From Lautropia mirabilis (GTDB taxonomy: Bacteria; Pseudomonadota; Gammaproteobacteria; Burkholderiales; Burkholderiaceae_E), in assembly GCF_900637555.1 (NCBI RefSeq), contig NZ_LR134378.1, positions 3,074,784 through 3,138,783 of the forward strand: a stretch of 64,000 nt of DNA. Direction: 5' to 3'. The translations under genes and the position numbers were made by a program. How positions within the stretch are numbered: the stretch's first letter is position 1; the number at the start of each line of letters is the position of its first letter. Below are positions 55,690 through 63,673 of the stretch, piece after piece. The notes under the pieces were generated by a model. It had not been told where the DNA came from. It did not search any database and saw nothing but the letters and a program-made list of their open reading frames with translations.

Positions 55690-56457
55690 TCACAGCAGGG
55701 CTTCGGCCGATTCAGGCAGGATCTGGCCGCCGTCAATGATGATGGTCTGTCCCGTGATGTAGGCCGCTTCGCGGCTGGCCAGGAAGCAGGCGGCGTAGCC
55801 GATGTCCTGCGGGGTGCCCAGGGTGTGCGTCGGCACGGCGGCGCGCATCTGGTTCAGGTATTCCTCGCCCTGGGCAATCAGGCCTTCACTGAGCACGTTG
55901 CCCGGCATGACGGCGTTGATGGTGATGCCGAATCGCGCATATTCAAGCGCGACGCTGCGCATGAAGCCGAGCTGCCCGGCCTTGCTGGCGCCGTAGTGGC
56001 TCCAGCCCGGGAAGCCGGTGACGGGCCCGGTGATGGAGGACGTGATGACGATGCGGCCATAGCCGCGCGGCTGCATGGCAGCCAGTGCAGCCTGCACCAT
56101 CAGGAAGGTGCCCTTGAGGTTGATGCCGTGCGTCTGGTCCCAGTCCGCCTCGGTCATGTCGGCCAGTTTCTTCTGCGGGAAGATGCCGGTATTGGAGCAA
56201 AGGATGTCGAGTGCGCCGAAACGTTCGACGACGGCTGCCACGGCATCCTGGCAGCTTTGCTGCACGCGGACATCGGTGTGCTGGTAATGGGCGCCCAGCT
56301 CCTTGGCCGTTGCCTGACCCTGCTCACGGTCGATGTCGGCAATGACGACATTGGCCCCCGCCTGCCTCAGCACGGAAACAATGCCCTTGCCGATACCCTT
56401 CGCACCACCGGTGACAAGCGCGGTCTGTCCTTGCAGGGAAAAAAGTGAAGCGGTCAT
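55690..56457 (-). CDS. SDR-family oxidoreductase (FabG-like)
   Basis: A 255-residue classical short-chain dehydrogenase. TALVTGGAKGIGKGIV is the cofactor site, SNTG stands in place of the usual NNAG, SSITGP gives the catalytic Ser and YGASK the Tyr/Lys. ITINAVMPG and the C-terminal TGQTIIIDGGQ are typical. The substrate is unknown. The ATG at 56457 is used, with GGGAG 7 bp upstream. It may be transcribed with pncC, which lies 25 bp upstream on the same strand. Confidence 0.88.
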   Translation of the reverse strand: MTASLFSLQGQTALVTGGAKGIGKGIVSVLRQAGANVVIADIDREQGQATAKELGAHYQHTDVRVQQSCQDAVAAVVERFGALDILCSNTGIFPQKKLADMTEADWDQTHGINLKGTFLMVQAALAAMQPRGYGRIVITSSITGPVTGFPGWSHYGASKAGQLGFMRSVALEYARFGITINAVMPGNVLSEGLIAQGEEYLNQMRAAVPTHTLGTPQDIGYAACFLASREAAYITGQTIIIDGGQILPESAEALL

Positions 56458-56482
56458 GATTGTCTCCCGATGCGCAGGTAAG

Positions 56483-57055
56483 TCAGACCACGACAGGCTG
56501 CTGGTCCTGCGCCTGGTCCAGCAACTGCAGGGCACGCCGCAGGGCGTGGATGGCGGTCTGACGACGAATGTCGGCCCGGTCACCGGAGAAGTGCCGTGTT
56601 TCGGTCAGCACCAGCGGTTCGGGCGTGCCGGGCGGCCAGCGCAGCGCCCAGCCAAAGCAGACGGTACCGACGGGTTTTTCAGCCGTGCCACCGTCCGGAC
56701 CGGCAATGCCGCTGACGGCCATCGACAGCAGGGCATCGCTGCTGCGCAGTGCGCCCAGCGCCATCTGGCTGGCCACCGAGGTGCTGACAGCGCCTTCTGT
56801 TTCCAGCGTGGCGGCATTCACGCCCAGCATTTCGATCTTGGCCTGGTTGGCGTAGGTGACGTAACCCCGGCTGAACCAGGCGCTGGAGCCGGCGGTCTCG
56901 GTCAGGGCCGCGGCAATCAGGCCGCCGGTGCAGGATTCTGCCGTGGTGATCAGCCCTGCCCCAAGTGTCGCCACGCGCTGGCCCAGCAGGCGTGCCCAGG
57001 CAACCAGGTCGCCCTGCGGGTCGGGGTGCTCGTTCTGTCGATCAACATCTTTCAT
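56483..57055 (-). CDS. pncC: Nicotinamide-nucleotide amidase (CinA C-terminal family)
   Basis: A 190-residue single-domain CinA-C protein that deamidates NMN to NaMN in NAD recycling. TTAESCTGGLIAAALTETAGSS near residue 38 holds the catalytic Ser; YVTYANQAKIEMLGV and AVSGIAGPDGGTAEKPVGTV follow. The ATG at 57055 has GGGGAGG 5 bp upstream; the in-frame ATG at 57094 does not. Directly upstream lies a CCTGCTG tandem repeat. Confidence 0.93.
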   Translation of the reverse strand: MKDVDRQNEHPDPQGDLVAWARLLGQRVATLGAGLITTAESCTGGLIAAALTETAGSSAWFSRGYVTYANQAKIEMLGVNAATLETEGAVSTSVASQMALGALRSSDALLSMAVSGIAGPDGGTAEKPVGTVCFGWALRWPPGTPEPLVLTETRHFSGDRADIRRQTAIHALRRALQLLDQAQDQQPVVV

Positions 57056-57113
57056 CGCGTCCTCCCCTTTCTCCATCCGCATATCCGGTTGCACCGGACA
57101 TGCCGCTTGTGAA

Positions 57114-57157
57114 CCTGCTGCCTGCTGCCTGCTGCCTGCTGCCTGCTGCCTGCTGCC
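57114..57157. repeat. Heptanucleotide tandem repeat (CCTGCTG, six copies)
   Basis: Six perfect consecutive copies of CCTGCTG start at 57114 and end in a partial CC at 57157. They lie between pgpA and pncC, 60-100 bp upstream of pncC. Such short repeats change copy number by slippage; here only leader length would change, since no coding frame runs through. Confidence 0.9.
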
Positions 57158-57259
57158 AGTCTATGGTGACACCTCACATCAGGGCGAGACACCCCCCTGG
57201 AGCACAGGCTGCTCTGCTTCCCCGAAAGCCGAAAAATCCGGCTCCCGGAAAGCCCGCCA

Positions 57260-57802
57260 TCAGCCAAACAGCCGGGTCCAGACCGCCATGACGATGAGGG
57301 TGTAGGCAGCGGCCAGCAGATCGTCCAGCAATACACCGGTGGCATTCTGCCACTGGCTGTCGATGGTGCGGATGGGCGCCGGCTTGGTGATGTCGAAGAG
57401 GCGGAACAGCAGGAAACCCACCAACTGGTCGGAGAAGTCCTGCGGGATGACCCACAGCACCAGCCAGAAGGCCACGATCTCGTCCCAGACGATGGCGCTA
57501 TGGTCATGCACGCCCACGTCGCGGCCGGTACGTTCGATGGCCCAGTGCCCCACCACCAGGCTCAGGGCAATGAGCACGCCCATGCCGGTATCACCCAGCA
57601 GCGGCGCCAGGATGGCGAAGGCGACCCACGCGAACAGTGTGCCCATGGTGCCGGGCACGACGTTGCTGAGGCCGCTGCCCAGGCCAAAGGCGATCCACCG
57701 CGACAGGCGCGGCTTCATGAATTCAAAGGTCGGCCGGATCCGGCCGAAGGTTCCGTCGGCGCGGACCAGATCGGTCACGTCCTCTACCTTGTTGTCATTC
57801 AT
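57260..57802 (-). CDS. pgpA: Phosphatidylglycerophosphatase A
   Basis: A 180-residue inner-membrane phosphatase of phosphatidylglycerol synthesis. FGLGSGLSNVVPGTMGTL near residue 40 and HDHSAIVWDEIVAFW near residue 100 carry the conserved charged active-site residues. FRLFDITKPAPI follows. Four membrane segments are apparent. Its start overlaps the thiL stop by 4 bp (57799-57802). Confidence 0.95.
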   Translation of the reverse strand: MNDNKVEDVTDLVRADGTFGRIRPTFEFMKPRLSRWIAFGLGSGLSNVVPGTMGTLFAWVAFAILAPLLGDTGMGVLIALSLVVGHWAIERTGRDVGVHDHSAIVWDEIVAFWLVLWVIPQDFSDQLVGFLLFRLFDITKPAPIRTIDSQWQNATGVLLDDLLAAAYTLIVMAVWTRLFG

Positions 57803-58824
57803 GTCGAGAAATGGTCATGTCCACGAGCTGCCAGTGGCCGGGACTGGCCTTTGGCGTCAACCAGAAGCATAGCGCTTTCAGCCACGATCCTTCCGATCAT
57901 GCGGGCATCAGGCCAGCATTGCAAGATGGTATCGGTCTGCGCTGTCGGTGCGGTGAACAGCAGCTCGTAATCATCACCACCATGCAGGGCAAGCTGCAGG
58001 GCCTCATCATGTGCCACGCCGCTTTCACGCAGCACCGGGTCCAGCGGCAGGCGGTCTTCCCACAGCTCGGCCCCCAGGGACAGGCCCTGTCGGCGGCCCG
58101 AAGCGGTCAGCAGATGCCCCAGATCCCCGGCCAAGCCGTCAGAGATGTCCATGGCGGCACTGGCGACGCCGGCAAGTCCCAGGCCCGCGGCCAGCCGAGG
58201 CTCGGGCCAGTCCAGGCGACGGGCTGCAGCGTCGGGTACGGGCTGCCCCTGGCTGCGCCGTGCCACGGCCAGAGCCGCGGCCCCCAGCGGGCCGCTCACC
58301 CAGATGGCATCGCCCACGCGGGCTCCGTCGCGACGCAGGGCATGCGTGGCAGGCACCTGCCCCAGGACGGTGATGGAGATGTTGAGCGGGCCGCGAGTGG
58401 TGTCGCCCCCGATCAATGGGCAGGCTGCCCGGGTGGCCAGCCTGAACAGGCCATCCGCAAAGCCCTGAAGCCAGGCGGCATCGGCCGTCGGCAGCGCCAG
58501 CGCCAGCGTGAAGCCGACGGGTCGCGCACCCATGGCAGCCAGGTCCGACAGATTGACGGCCAAGGCCTTGTGGCCGATGGCTGCGGGGTCGGTACCCTCG
58601 AAGAAATGACGCCCCGCCACCAGCATGTCGGTGGAAATGGCCAGTTGCTGGCCAGGGGGCACGGGATCGAGCAGCGCGCAGTCGTCACCGATGCCCAGCT
58701 TCACCAGGCTCTCGGCCGCCGGGCCTGTCGAGGCAGGCAACGGCAGCAGGGACTGCGGGTGTCCGGCAGGCAACGGCGCCGGCTGGCGCTCGAAGTACTG
58801 CCGGATCAGTGCGAACTCGTTCAT
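57799..58824 (-). CDS. thiL: Thiamine-monophosphate kinase
   Basis: A 341-residue PurM-fold kinase that converts thiamine phosphate to thiamine pyrophosphate. IGDDCALLD binds ATP-Mg near residue 45, STDMLVAGRHF is near 66, and NLSDLAAMGA near 90. GGDTTRG and MDISDGLAGDL follow, then GGDDYELLF near 270. It has the proteobacterial order nusB-thiL-pgpA, with 0-4 bp between genes. With thiE and the thiD pair it shows a complete route from HMP to TPP in this region. Confidence 0.96.
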   Translation of the reverse strand: MNEFALIRQYFERQPAPLPAGHPQSLLPLPASTGPAAESLVKLGIGDDCALLDPVPPGQQLAISTDMLVAGRHFFEGTDPAAIGHKALAVNLSDLAAMGARPVGFTLALALPTADAAWLQGFADGLFRLATRAACPLIGGDTTRGPLNISITVLGQVPATHALRRDGARVGDAIWVSGPLGAAALAVARRSQGQPVPDAAARRLDWPEPRLAAGLGLAGVASAAMDISDGLAGDLGHLLTASGRRQGLSLGAELWEDRLPLDPVLRESGVAHDEALQLALHGGDDYELLFTAPTAQTDTILQCWPDARMIGRIVAESAMLLVDAKGQSRPLAARGHDHFST

Positions 58825-59292
58825 TCAGCCGGCCGGCCGCACCTCATGGGGTCGCACGGAAGGCGCGATGCGGTCCAGCACGCCGTTGACGTACTTGTAG
58901 CCGTCGGTGCCGCCGAAGTTCTTGGCCAGCTCCACTGCCTCGTTGATGACCACGCGGTAGGGGATCTCCTGCAGGTCCTTCAGTTCGAAGGTGGCCTGCA
59001 TCAGGATGGCCCGTTCGACGGGGCTGAGCAGGTTGAGCGGCCGGTCCAGGCTGGGCAGCAGGATGGCCTCCAGGGCGCTGGCCTGGCTGATGGTCCCCTT
59101 GAGCAGGGTGTCGAAGTGGCTGCGATCGGCCTTGTCGAAACCGGGGCTGGTCTCGATGTGGGCCTGGATGGCACCGATGTCCTCAGCCGACAGCAGCCAC
59201 TGGTAGATGCCCTGCATGGCGAATTCCCGCGAGCGCCGCCGCGCGCTGCGTGTGCGATTTCCTGCGGCGGCGGCCGGAGAACGTCCCTGCAT
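58825..59292 (-). CDS. nusB: Transcription antitermination factor NusB
   Basis: A 155-residue all-helical RNA-binding protein of rRNA antitermination. [18 protein letters not shown] is near residue 22, and [30 protein letters not shown] near 110 is the conserved C-terminal half. GAGGA lies 9 bp before the ATG at 59292; a GTG at 59301 overlapping the ribH stop is the alternative. It lies between ribH and thiL. Confidence 0.94.
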   Translation of the reverse strand: MQGRSPAAAAGNRTRSARRRSREFAMQGIYQWLLSAEDIGAIQAHIETSPGFDKADRSHFDTLLKGTISQASALEAILLPSLDRPLNLLSPVERAILMQATFELKDLQEIPYRVVINEAVELAKNFGGTDGYKYVNGVLDRIAPSVRPHEVRPAG

Positions 59293-59297
59293 GCTGC

Positions 59298-59789
59298 TCA
59301 CTCCTCGTCGTCGCCGTCGTCACCGTGCAGTGCGTCCAGCGACTCGCCCAGGCGAACCATCTCGACCGCCACCCTGGCAGCCTCGGCACCTTTCTCGGCG
59401 GTGCGCTGACGGGCCTGCTCTTCGTTGTAGGTGGTGAGGATGGCGTTGGCCACGGGGATGCCCAGCTCCAGGCTCACGCGGCTCACGCCGGCGGCGCTCT
59501 CGTTGCAGACAACCTCGAAGTGGTAGGTCTCACCCTTGATGATGGTGCCGATGGCGATCAGGGCGTCGTATTCACCCGAGTTGCCCAGCTGCAGCAGCAC
59601 CAGCGGCACTTCCAGGGCGCCCGGCACGCTGCAGACCAGGATGTCGCTTTCAGCCACGCCCAGCTTCTTCAGCTCGGCCAGGCAGGCTTCCAGCGATTCC
59701 TTGCCGAATTCCTCGTTGAAGCGCGCCTGCACGATGCCGATGCGCAGGCCCTGACCGTTTTCCGATCCCTTGATTTGATCGACGCTCAT
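59298..59789 (-). CDS. ribH: 6,7-dimethyl-8-ribityllumazine synthase
   Basis: A 163-residue subunit of an icosahedral or decameric enzyme of riboflavin synthesis. [14 protein letters not shown] is near residue 18. [29 protein letters not shown] (catalytic His within HFEVV), and [19 protein letters not shown] follow. It has an acidic tail ending in DDGDDEE. It follows ribBX by 32 bp. Confidence 0.96.
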   Translation of the reverse strand: MSVDQIKGSENGQGLRIGIVQARFNEEFGKESLEACLAELKKLGVAESDILVCSVPGALEVPLVLLQLGNSGEYDALIAIGTIIKGETYHFEVVCNESAAGVSRVSLELGIPVANAILTTYNEEQARQRTAEKGAEAARVAVEMVRLGESLDALHGDDGDDEE

Positions 59790-59821
59790 GTGTCTTTCTC
59801 CGCTGTATGCGTTGGTCTATG

Positions 59822-60982
59822 TCAGTTTGATCCGGCTGGACGGCCGTCGGCGTCCGCTTCCAGATAGCCGGTCACTTCCAGGTTGAAGCCCGCCATGCTC
59901 GGCATCCGGCGCTCGCGTGTCAACAGTTTCATGCGCCCCACCCCCAGGTCCCGCAGGATCTGGGCGCCGATGCCGTAACTGCGCAACGTGCGCGAGTCAT
60001 TGGCGCTGCCGGCGCGGCCGGCACCCGGCTCGGGATTGGCCCATTGCTCGATCTGGTCGGTGACCGTCTCGGCATCGGGGGCACAGTTGAGCATCAGCAG
60101 CACGCCGTTGCCGTGGGACTGGATGGCCTGAAGCGCCGGATCCAGCGGCCAGGCATGGCGGCTGGCCACGCCCAGCAGATCCAGCGGCGAGAGCGGCTCG
60201 TGCACGCGCACCCAGGCTTCGTGGTCGGGCTGCGGCTTGCCCACGACCAGCGCCAGATGCGGCTGGCCCACGGTTTTGTCGCGGTAGGCGATCAGGTCCA
60301 GCTCACCCACCACGGTCTGCACCTTGTGCTGGCCGATGCGCTCGATCATCGATTCATGGGCGCTGCGATAGGCGATCAGGTCGGCAATGGTGCCGATCTT
60401 CAGGCCATGCTCGCGGGCGAACTCGATCAGGTCCGGCAGGCGCGCCATGGTGCCGTCTTCCTTCATGATCTCGCAGATCACGGCGGAAGGCGTGAGGCCC
60501 GTCAGTGCCCCCAGGTCGCAGCCGGCTTCGGTATGGCCAGCACGTGTCAGCACGCCACCGGGGCGCGCCATGACGGGGAAGACGTGGCCAGGCTGCACGA
60601 TGTCGGAGGGCTTGGCGTCCGCGGCCACGGCGGCCTGGATGGTGCGCGCCCGGTCGGCCGCCGAGATGCCGGTGGTCACGCCTTCAGCCGCCTCGATGGA
60701 CATCGTGAAGTTGGTGCTCATCTTGGTGCCGTTGACGGCCGTCATCAGCGGCAGCCGCAGCCGGCGGCAACGCTCTTCGGTCAGCGTCAGACAGACCAGG
60801 CCCCGCGCATGGCGGGCCATGAAGTTGATCGCCTCGGGCGTGACGAAGTCGGCCGCGATCAGCAGGTCGCCTTCGTTCTCGCGGTCCTCGTCATCGATCA
60901 GGATGACCATCTTGCCCGCACGGAAGTCCGCCAGGATCTCGGCGGTGCTTGCCACGGACGACAGCATCTCGTTCTTGGTCAC
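59822..60982 (-). CDS. ribB: 3,4-dihydroxy-2-butanone 4-phosphate synthase with degenerate RibA domain (RibBX)
   Basis: A 386-residue protein. The N-terminal RibB half (1-205) is complete: DDEDRENEGDLLIAADFVT near residue 30 and RPGGVLTRAGHTEAGCDL near 145. The C-terminal half resembles GTP cyclohydrolase II, but the zinc cysteine cluster (CLTGDVFGS-RCDC) is replaced by SPLDLLGVASRHAWPLD, so that activity should be lost. The YGIGAQILRDLGV segment remains. This matches the RibBX hybrids of proteobacteria; a separate RibA should exist elsewhere. Confidence 0.93.
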   Translation of the reverse strand: MTKNEMLSSVASTAEILADFRAGKMVILIDDEDRENEGDLLIAADFVTPEAINFMARHARGLVCLTLTEERCRRLRLPLMTAVNGTKMSTNFTMSIEAAEGVTTGISAADRARTIQAAVAADAKPSDIVQPGHVFPVMARPGGVLTRAGHTEAGCDLGALTGLTPSAVICEIMKEDGTMARLPDLIEFAREHGLKIGTIADLIAYRSAHESMIERIGQHKVQTVVGELDLIAYRDKTVGQPHLALVVGKPQPDHEAWVRVHEPLSPLDLLGVASRHAWPLDPALQAIQSHGNGVLLMLNCAPDAETVTDQIEQWANPEPGAGRAGSANDSRTLRSYGIGAQILRDLGVGRMKLLTRERRMPSMAGFNLEVTGYLEADADGRPAGSN

Positions 60983-61013
60983 GTGTATCTCCTGCGCGTG
61001 TGCGCTTTTTTCC

Positions 61014-61775
61014 TCAATTCTGTGCGGGCAGCTTGCCAGCCACCTCCTGCATCCGTGCCAGGTAGCGGGCCACCGTGTCGATTTCCAGGTTGACCAGTCT
61101 GCCGGGGGCCTGGTGCTTGAGCGTGGTCTGCGCCACCGTGTGCGGGATCAGGTTGATCTGGAAGGCGCAGCACCACGGTTCCGACTCGGCATGTGCGCCA
61201 CCGTGGGCGCCGGTCGCCGTGCCCGGGGCACCCGCCGAGGCAACCGAGGGGCCGCGCCCGGCCAGCACGGCGCGGGCCGCCTCCGGCCAGGCCGGGTCCG
61301 CAGCCTTGGCCAGCGGCAGGTCTTCCACGTGGTTGACGGTCAGGCTGACACCATCGACGGTGATGGATCCCTTGTAGACGAGAAAACCGGCCAGGGCCTG
61401 CGGCGCCAGGATCTCCAGCAGGTGGCTCTCGCCCACCGGCTCGAAGCGGCGCACCACCCCCAGACCATCCACGTGCCCCGACACCAGGTGGCCCCCCACC
61501 CGGTCCGACAGGCGCATGGCCTTCTCCAGATTGACCGGCCCCTTGCCGGCCAGGCCGGTGGTGCGGCGCAGGCTCTCGGCCGACACATCCACGGCAAAGC
61601 CGTCGGCCGTCTTTTCGACCACCGTCATGCAGGCGCCCTGGATGGCAATGGAGTCACCGATGGCAACATCCGACATGTCCAGCTCTCCGGCGGCGACATC
61701 CAGCCTGACGCCATCCTCTCCCAGCGGGGATACCTGGCGGATGCTGCCGATGGCGGCGACGATACCTGTGAACAT
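61014..61775 (-). CDS. ribE: Riboflavin synthase alpha chain
   Basis: A 253-residue enzyme that dismutates lumazine to riboflavin. MFTGIVAAIGSIRQV is the signature N-terminus. GDSIAIQGACMTVV and HLVSGHVDGLGVV are the first barrel; KGSITVDGVSLTVNHVE is the second. An insertion of about 45 residues, rich in Ala/Gly (residues about 180-225), interrupts the second barrel; typical length is 205-215. The insertion may be a loop because conserved flanks resume at FQINLIPHTVAQTTL. Confidence 0.93.
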   Translation of the reverse strand: MFTGIVAAIGSIRQVSPLGEDGVRLDVAAGELDMSDVAIGDSIAIQGACMTVVEKTADGFAVDVSAESLRRTTGLAGKGPVNLEKAMRLSDRVGGHLVSGHVDGLGVVRRFEPVGESHLLEILAPQALAGFLVYKGSITVDGVSLTVNHVEDLPLAKAADPAWPEAARAVLAGRGPSVASAGAPGTATGAHGGAHAESEPWCCAFQINLIPHTVAQTTLKHQAPGRLVNLEIDTVARYLARMQEVAGKLPAQN

Positions 61776-61898
61776 GGTCTGCTTCCTGCGCTTGGAAAGG
61801 GAAGGCCGACGGACATCATCCGCAGCCTGAATAAGAGGATGATAAAGAGAAAAGCGTCGCCGCGCCCTGCCCCGGGATCAATATCCTTGCTGCGGTGA

Positions 61899-61915
61899 CG
61901 GTGCATCATGCACCG
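61899..61915. promoter_or_regulatory. 17-bp palindrome between ribD and ribE
   Basis: CGGTGCAT-C-ATGCACCG is a perfect palindrome with a one-base centre, eight bases from the ribD stop and 124 bp upstream of the ribE start. It is operator-like. No FMN riboswitch elements are visible here. Confidence 0.6.
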
Positions 61916-61923
61916 AAGATGTA

Positions 61924-63081
61924 TCATGAAGCACGGACTGCCCCATTTGCGCCGGACGAGGCAGGTGATTCGTCCTGGGCCTCGGTCAGCACCCGAAGGC
62001 GCAGACGCAGATCATCACCCACCGGCGTGGCCTCCCGCCACGCCAGCCGGATGCGATCATCCAGGCCCGGCACGGCCGGCAGCGCAAAGGCAGGCAGCCC
62101 CTGCCCCAGCAACGCGGGCGCCACATACAGCAGCAGCTCGTCCACACAGCCGGCCTGGATCAGCGCCGCATTCAGCCCCGCACCGGCCTCCACGTGCACC
62201 TCGTTGAAGCCAGCCTCGCCCATGGCGCGCATGAGCGCCGGCAGATCAACATGCCGACCATCCGCCGCCGGCAGGTACAGCAGCCGCACGCCACGATCCA
62301 GCAGCCGCTGGCGGTGACCATCGTCAGGCCAATCGGGCGGCATGGCATGAGCCACCCAGGTCTCGCCCGGGCCGAAGATGGCGGCGTGCTCGCTGACCTG
62401 CAGCCGGGCATCCACCAGCACGCGCACCGGCTGGCGCTCTGTCGCCACGTGGCGCACCGTCAGCGCGGGATTGTCGGCCTGCACGGTGCCGCTGCCCGTG
62501 AGGATGGCGCTAGCCCGCGCCCGCCAAGCATGGCCATCGGTGCGCGCTGCCTCCCCCGTGATCCACTGGCTTTCGCCATCCGGCAAGGCGATGAAGCCAT
62601 CCAGCGAGGTGGCCGCCTTCAGGCGTACCCAGGGCCTGCCCCTCTGCATCCGCGAGATGAACCCCTCGTTCAGTGCCCGGGCCTCTTCTTCCAGCAGCCC
62701 GCAGCGAACATCAATGCCTGCTGCCCGCAGCCGGCCCAGCCCCTGCCCGTTGACCAGCGGGTTGGGGTCTTCCATGGCTGCCACCACGCGCGCCACCCCG
62801 GCCTCGACCAGACGGTCGGCACAGGGCCCGGTCCGTCCGTGATGGGAACAGGGTTCGAGCGTGACATAGGCCGTCGCGCCACGCGCCCGCTCGCCGGCCT
62901 GCTGCAGCGCCAGCACTTCGGCATGGGGCTCGCCGGCCCGCCGATGCCAGCCTTCGCCCACCACCTCGCCATCCCGCACGATGACGCAGCCCACACGCGG
63001 ATTGGGCATGGTGGTATTGACGCCCTGCCAGGCCAGGTCGATGGCCCGCTGCATGGCCCGGCGATCGTCTTCGGTGTACAT
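61924..63081 (-). CDS. ribD: Bifunctional riboflavin deaminase/reductase
   Basis: A 385-residue enzyme with an N-terminal cytidine-deaminase-like domain and a C-terminal reductase. HAEVLAL and LEPCSHHGRTGPCADRL near residue 75 hold zinc ligands. The reductase spans about 150-365 (LKAATSLDGFIALPDGESQWIT, EAGAGLNAALIQAG). The ATG at 63081 is right before the nrdR stop (1-bp gap). Open frame upstream runs into nrdR antisense sequence and is not used. Confidence 0.95.
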   Translation of the reverse strand: MYTEDDRRAMQRAIDLAWQGVNTTMPNPRVGCVIVRDGEVVGEGWHRRAGEPHAEVLALQQAGERARGATAYVTLEPCSHHGRTGPCADRLVEAGVARVVAAMEDPNPLVNGQGLGRLRAAGIDVRCGLLEEEARALNEGFISRMQRGRPWVRLKAATSLDGFIALPDGESQWITGEAARTDGHAWRARASAILTGSGTVQADNPALTVRHVATERQPVRVLVDARLQVSEHAAIFGPGETWVAHAMPPDWPDDGHRQRLLDRGVRLLYLPAADGRHVDLPALMRAMGEAGFNEVHVEAGAGLNAALIQAGCVDELLLYVAPALLGQGLPAFALPAVPGLDDRIRLAWREATPVGDDLRLRLRVLTEAQDESPASSGANGAVRAS

Positions 63082-63082
63082 G

Positions 63083-63643
63083 TCAGTTTTTCTTCCTGAC
63101 CGAGGCCTCCGACAGGCCCGAGGCGTCATTCCGGGGCGTGTCGTCATCGGCCAGCGTCGGGTCGGCAGCCTGTGCCTGTCCGGCGGACTCCTGCCGGCCC
63201 CCGATCTCCTGGATGGCGTCGGCAAAGGCCTCGATGTCCTCGAACTGTCGATAGACCGAGGCAAAGCGGATGTAGGCCACCGTGTCCAGCTCGCGCAGCA
63301 CGCCCATCACCTGCTCGCCGATGGACTGACTGGGAATCTCGCGCACGCCCAGCTTGAAGAGCCGGGTCTCGACCTGATCCAGCGCATTTTCCAGCGCCTC
63401 ATCCGACACCGGGCGCTTGCGGAGCGCCAGCCGCATCGAATACTCCAGCTTGGAGCGCTCGTAGGGCACGCGCCGACCGTCACTCTTGATGACATCGGGC
63501 ATCGACAGCTCGACGCGCTCATAGGTCGTGAAGCGCCGGTCGCAGGCCGTGCAGCGGCGGCGGCGGCGGATGCGATCGCCGCCGTCGAGCACCCGGGTTT
63601 CCATCACCTGGGTGTCGGTATGGTTACAGAATGGGCAATGCAT
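63083..63643 (-). CDS. nrdR: Transcriptional repressor NrdR
   Basis: A 186-residue repressor of ribonucleotide reductase genes. The zinc ribbon is MHCPFCNHTDTQV...RRRRRCTACDRRFTTYERVE (four Cys). The ATP-cone domain runs from about residue 45 to 135 (VIKSDGRRVPYERSKLE, VAYIRFASVYRQFED). The last 40 residues are a Gln/Ala/Asp-rich tail beyond the usual length. Order glyA-nrdR-ribD is a known betaproteobacterial arrangement. Confidence 0.96.
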   Translation of the reverse strand: MHCPFCNHTDTQVMETRVLDGGDRIRRRRRCTACDRRFTTYERVELSMPDVIKSDGRRVPYERSKLEYSMRLALRKRPVSDEALENALDQVETRLFKLGVREIPSQSIGEQVMGVLRELDTVAYIRFASVYRQFEDIEAFADAIQEIGGRQESAGQAQAADPTLADDDTPRNDASGLSEASVRKKN

Positions 63644-63673
63644 GCGGCCTCATCCCCATTCGGTCAGCGCATC

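Noticed and set aside
57114-57157. CRISPR-like or coding heptamer repeat
   Set aside because: Copies are contiguous without spacers, and no gene frame runs through them.
61776-61923. FMN riboswitch ahead of ribE
   Set aside because: No match to the conserved RFN blocks; only the palindrome is seen.
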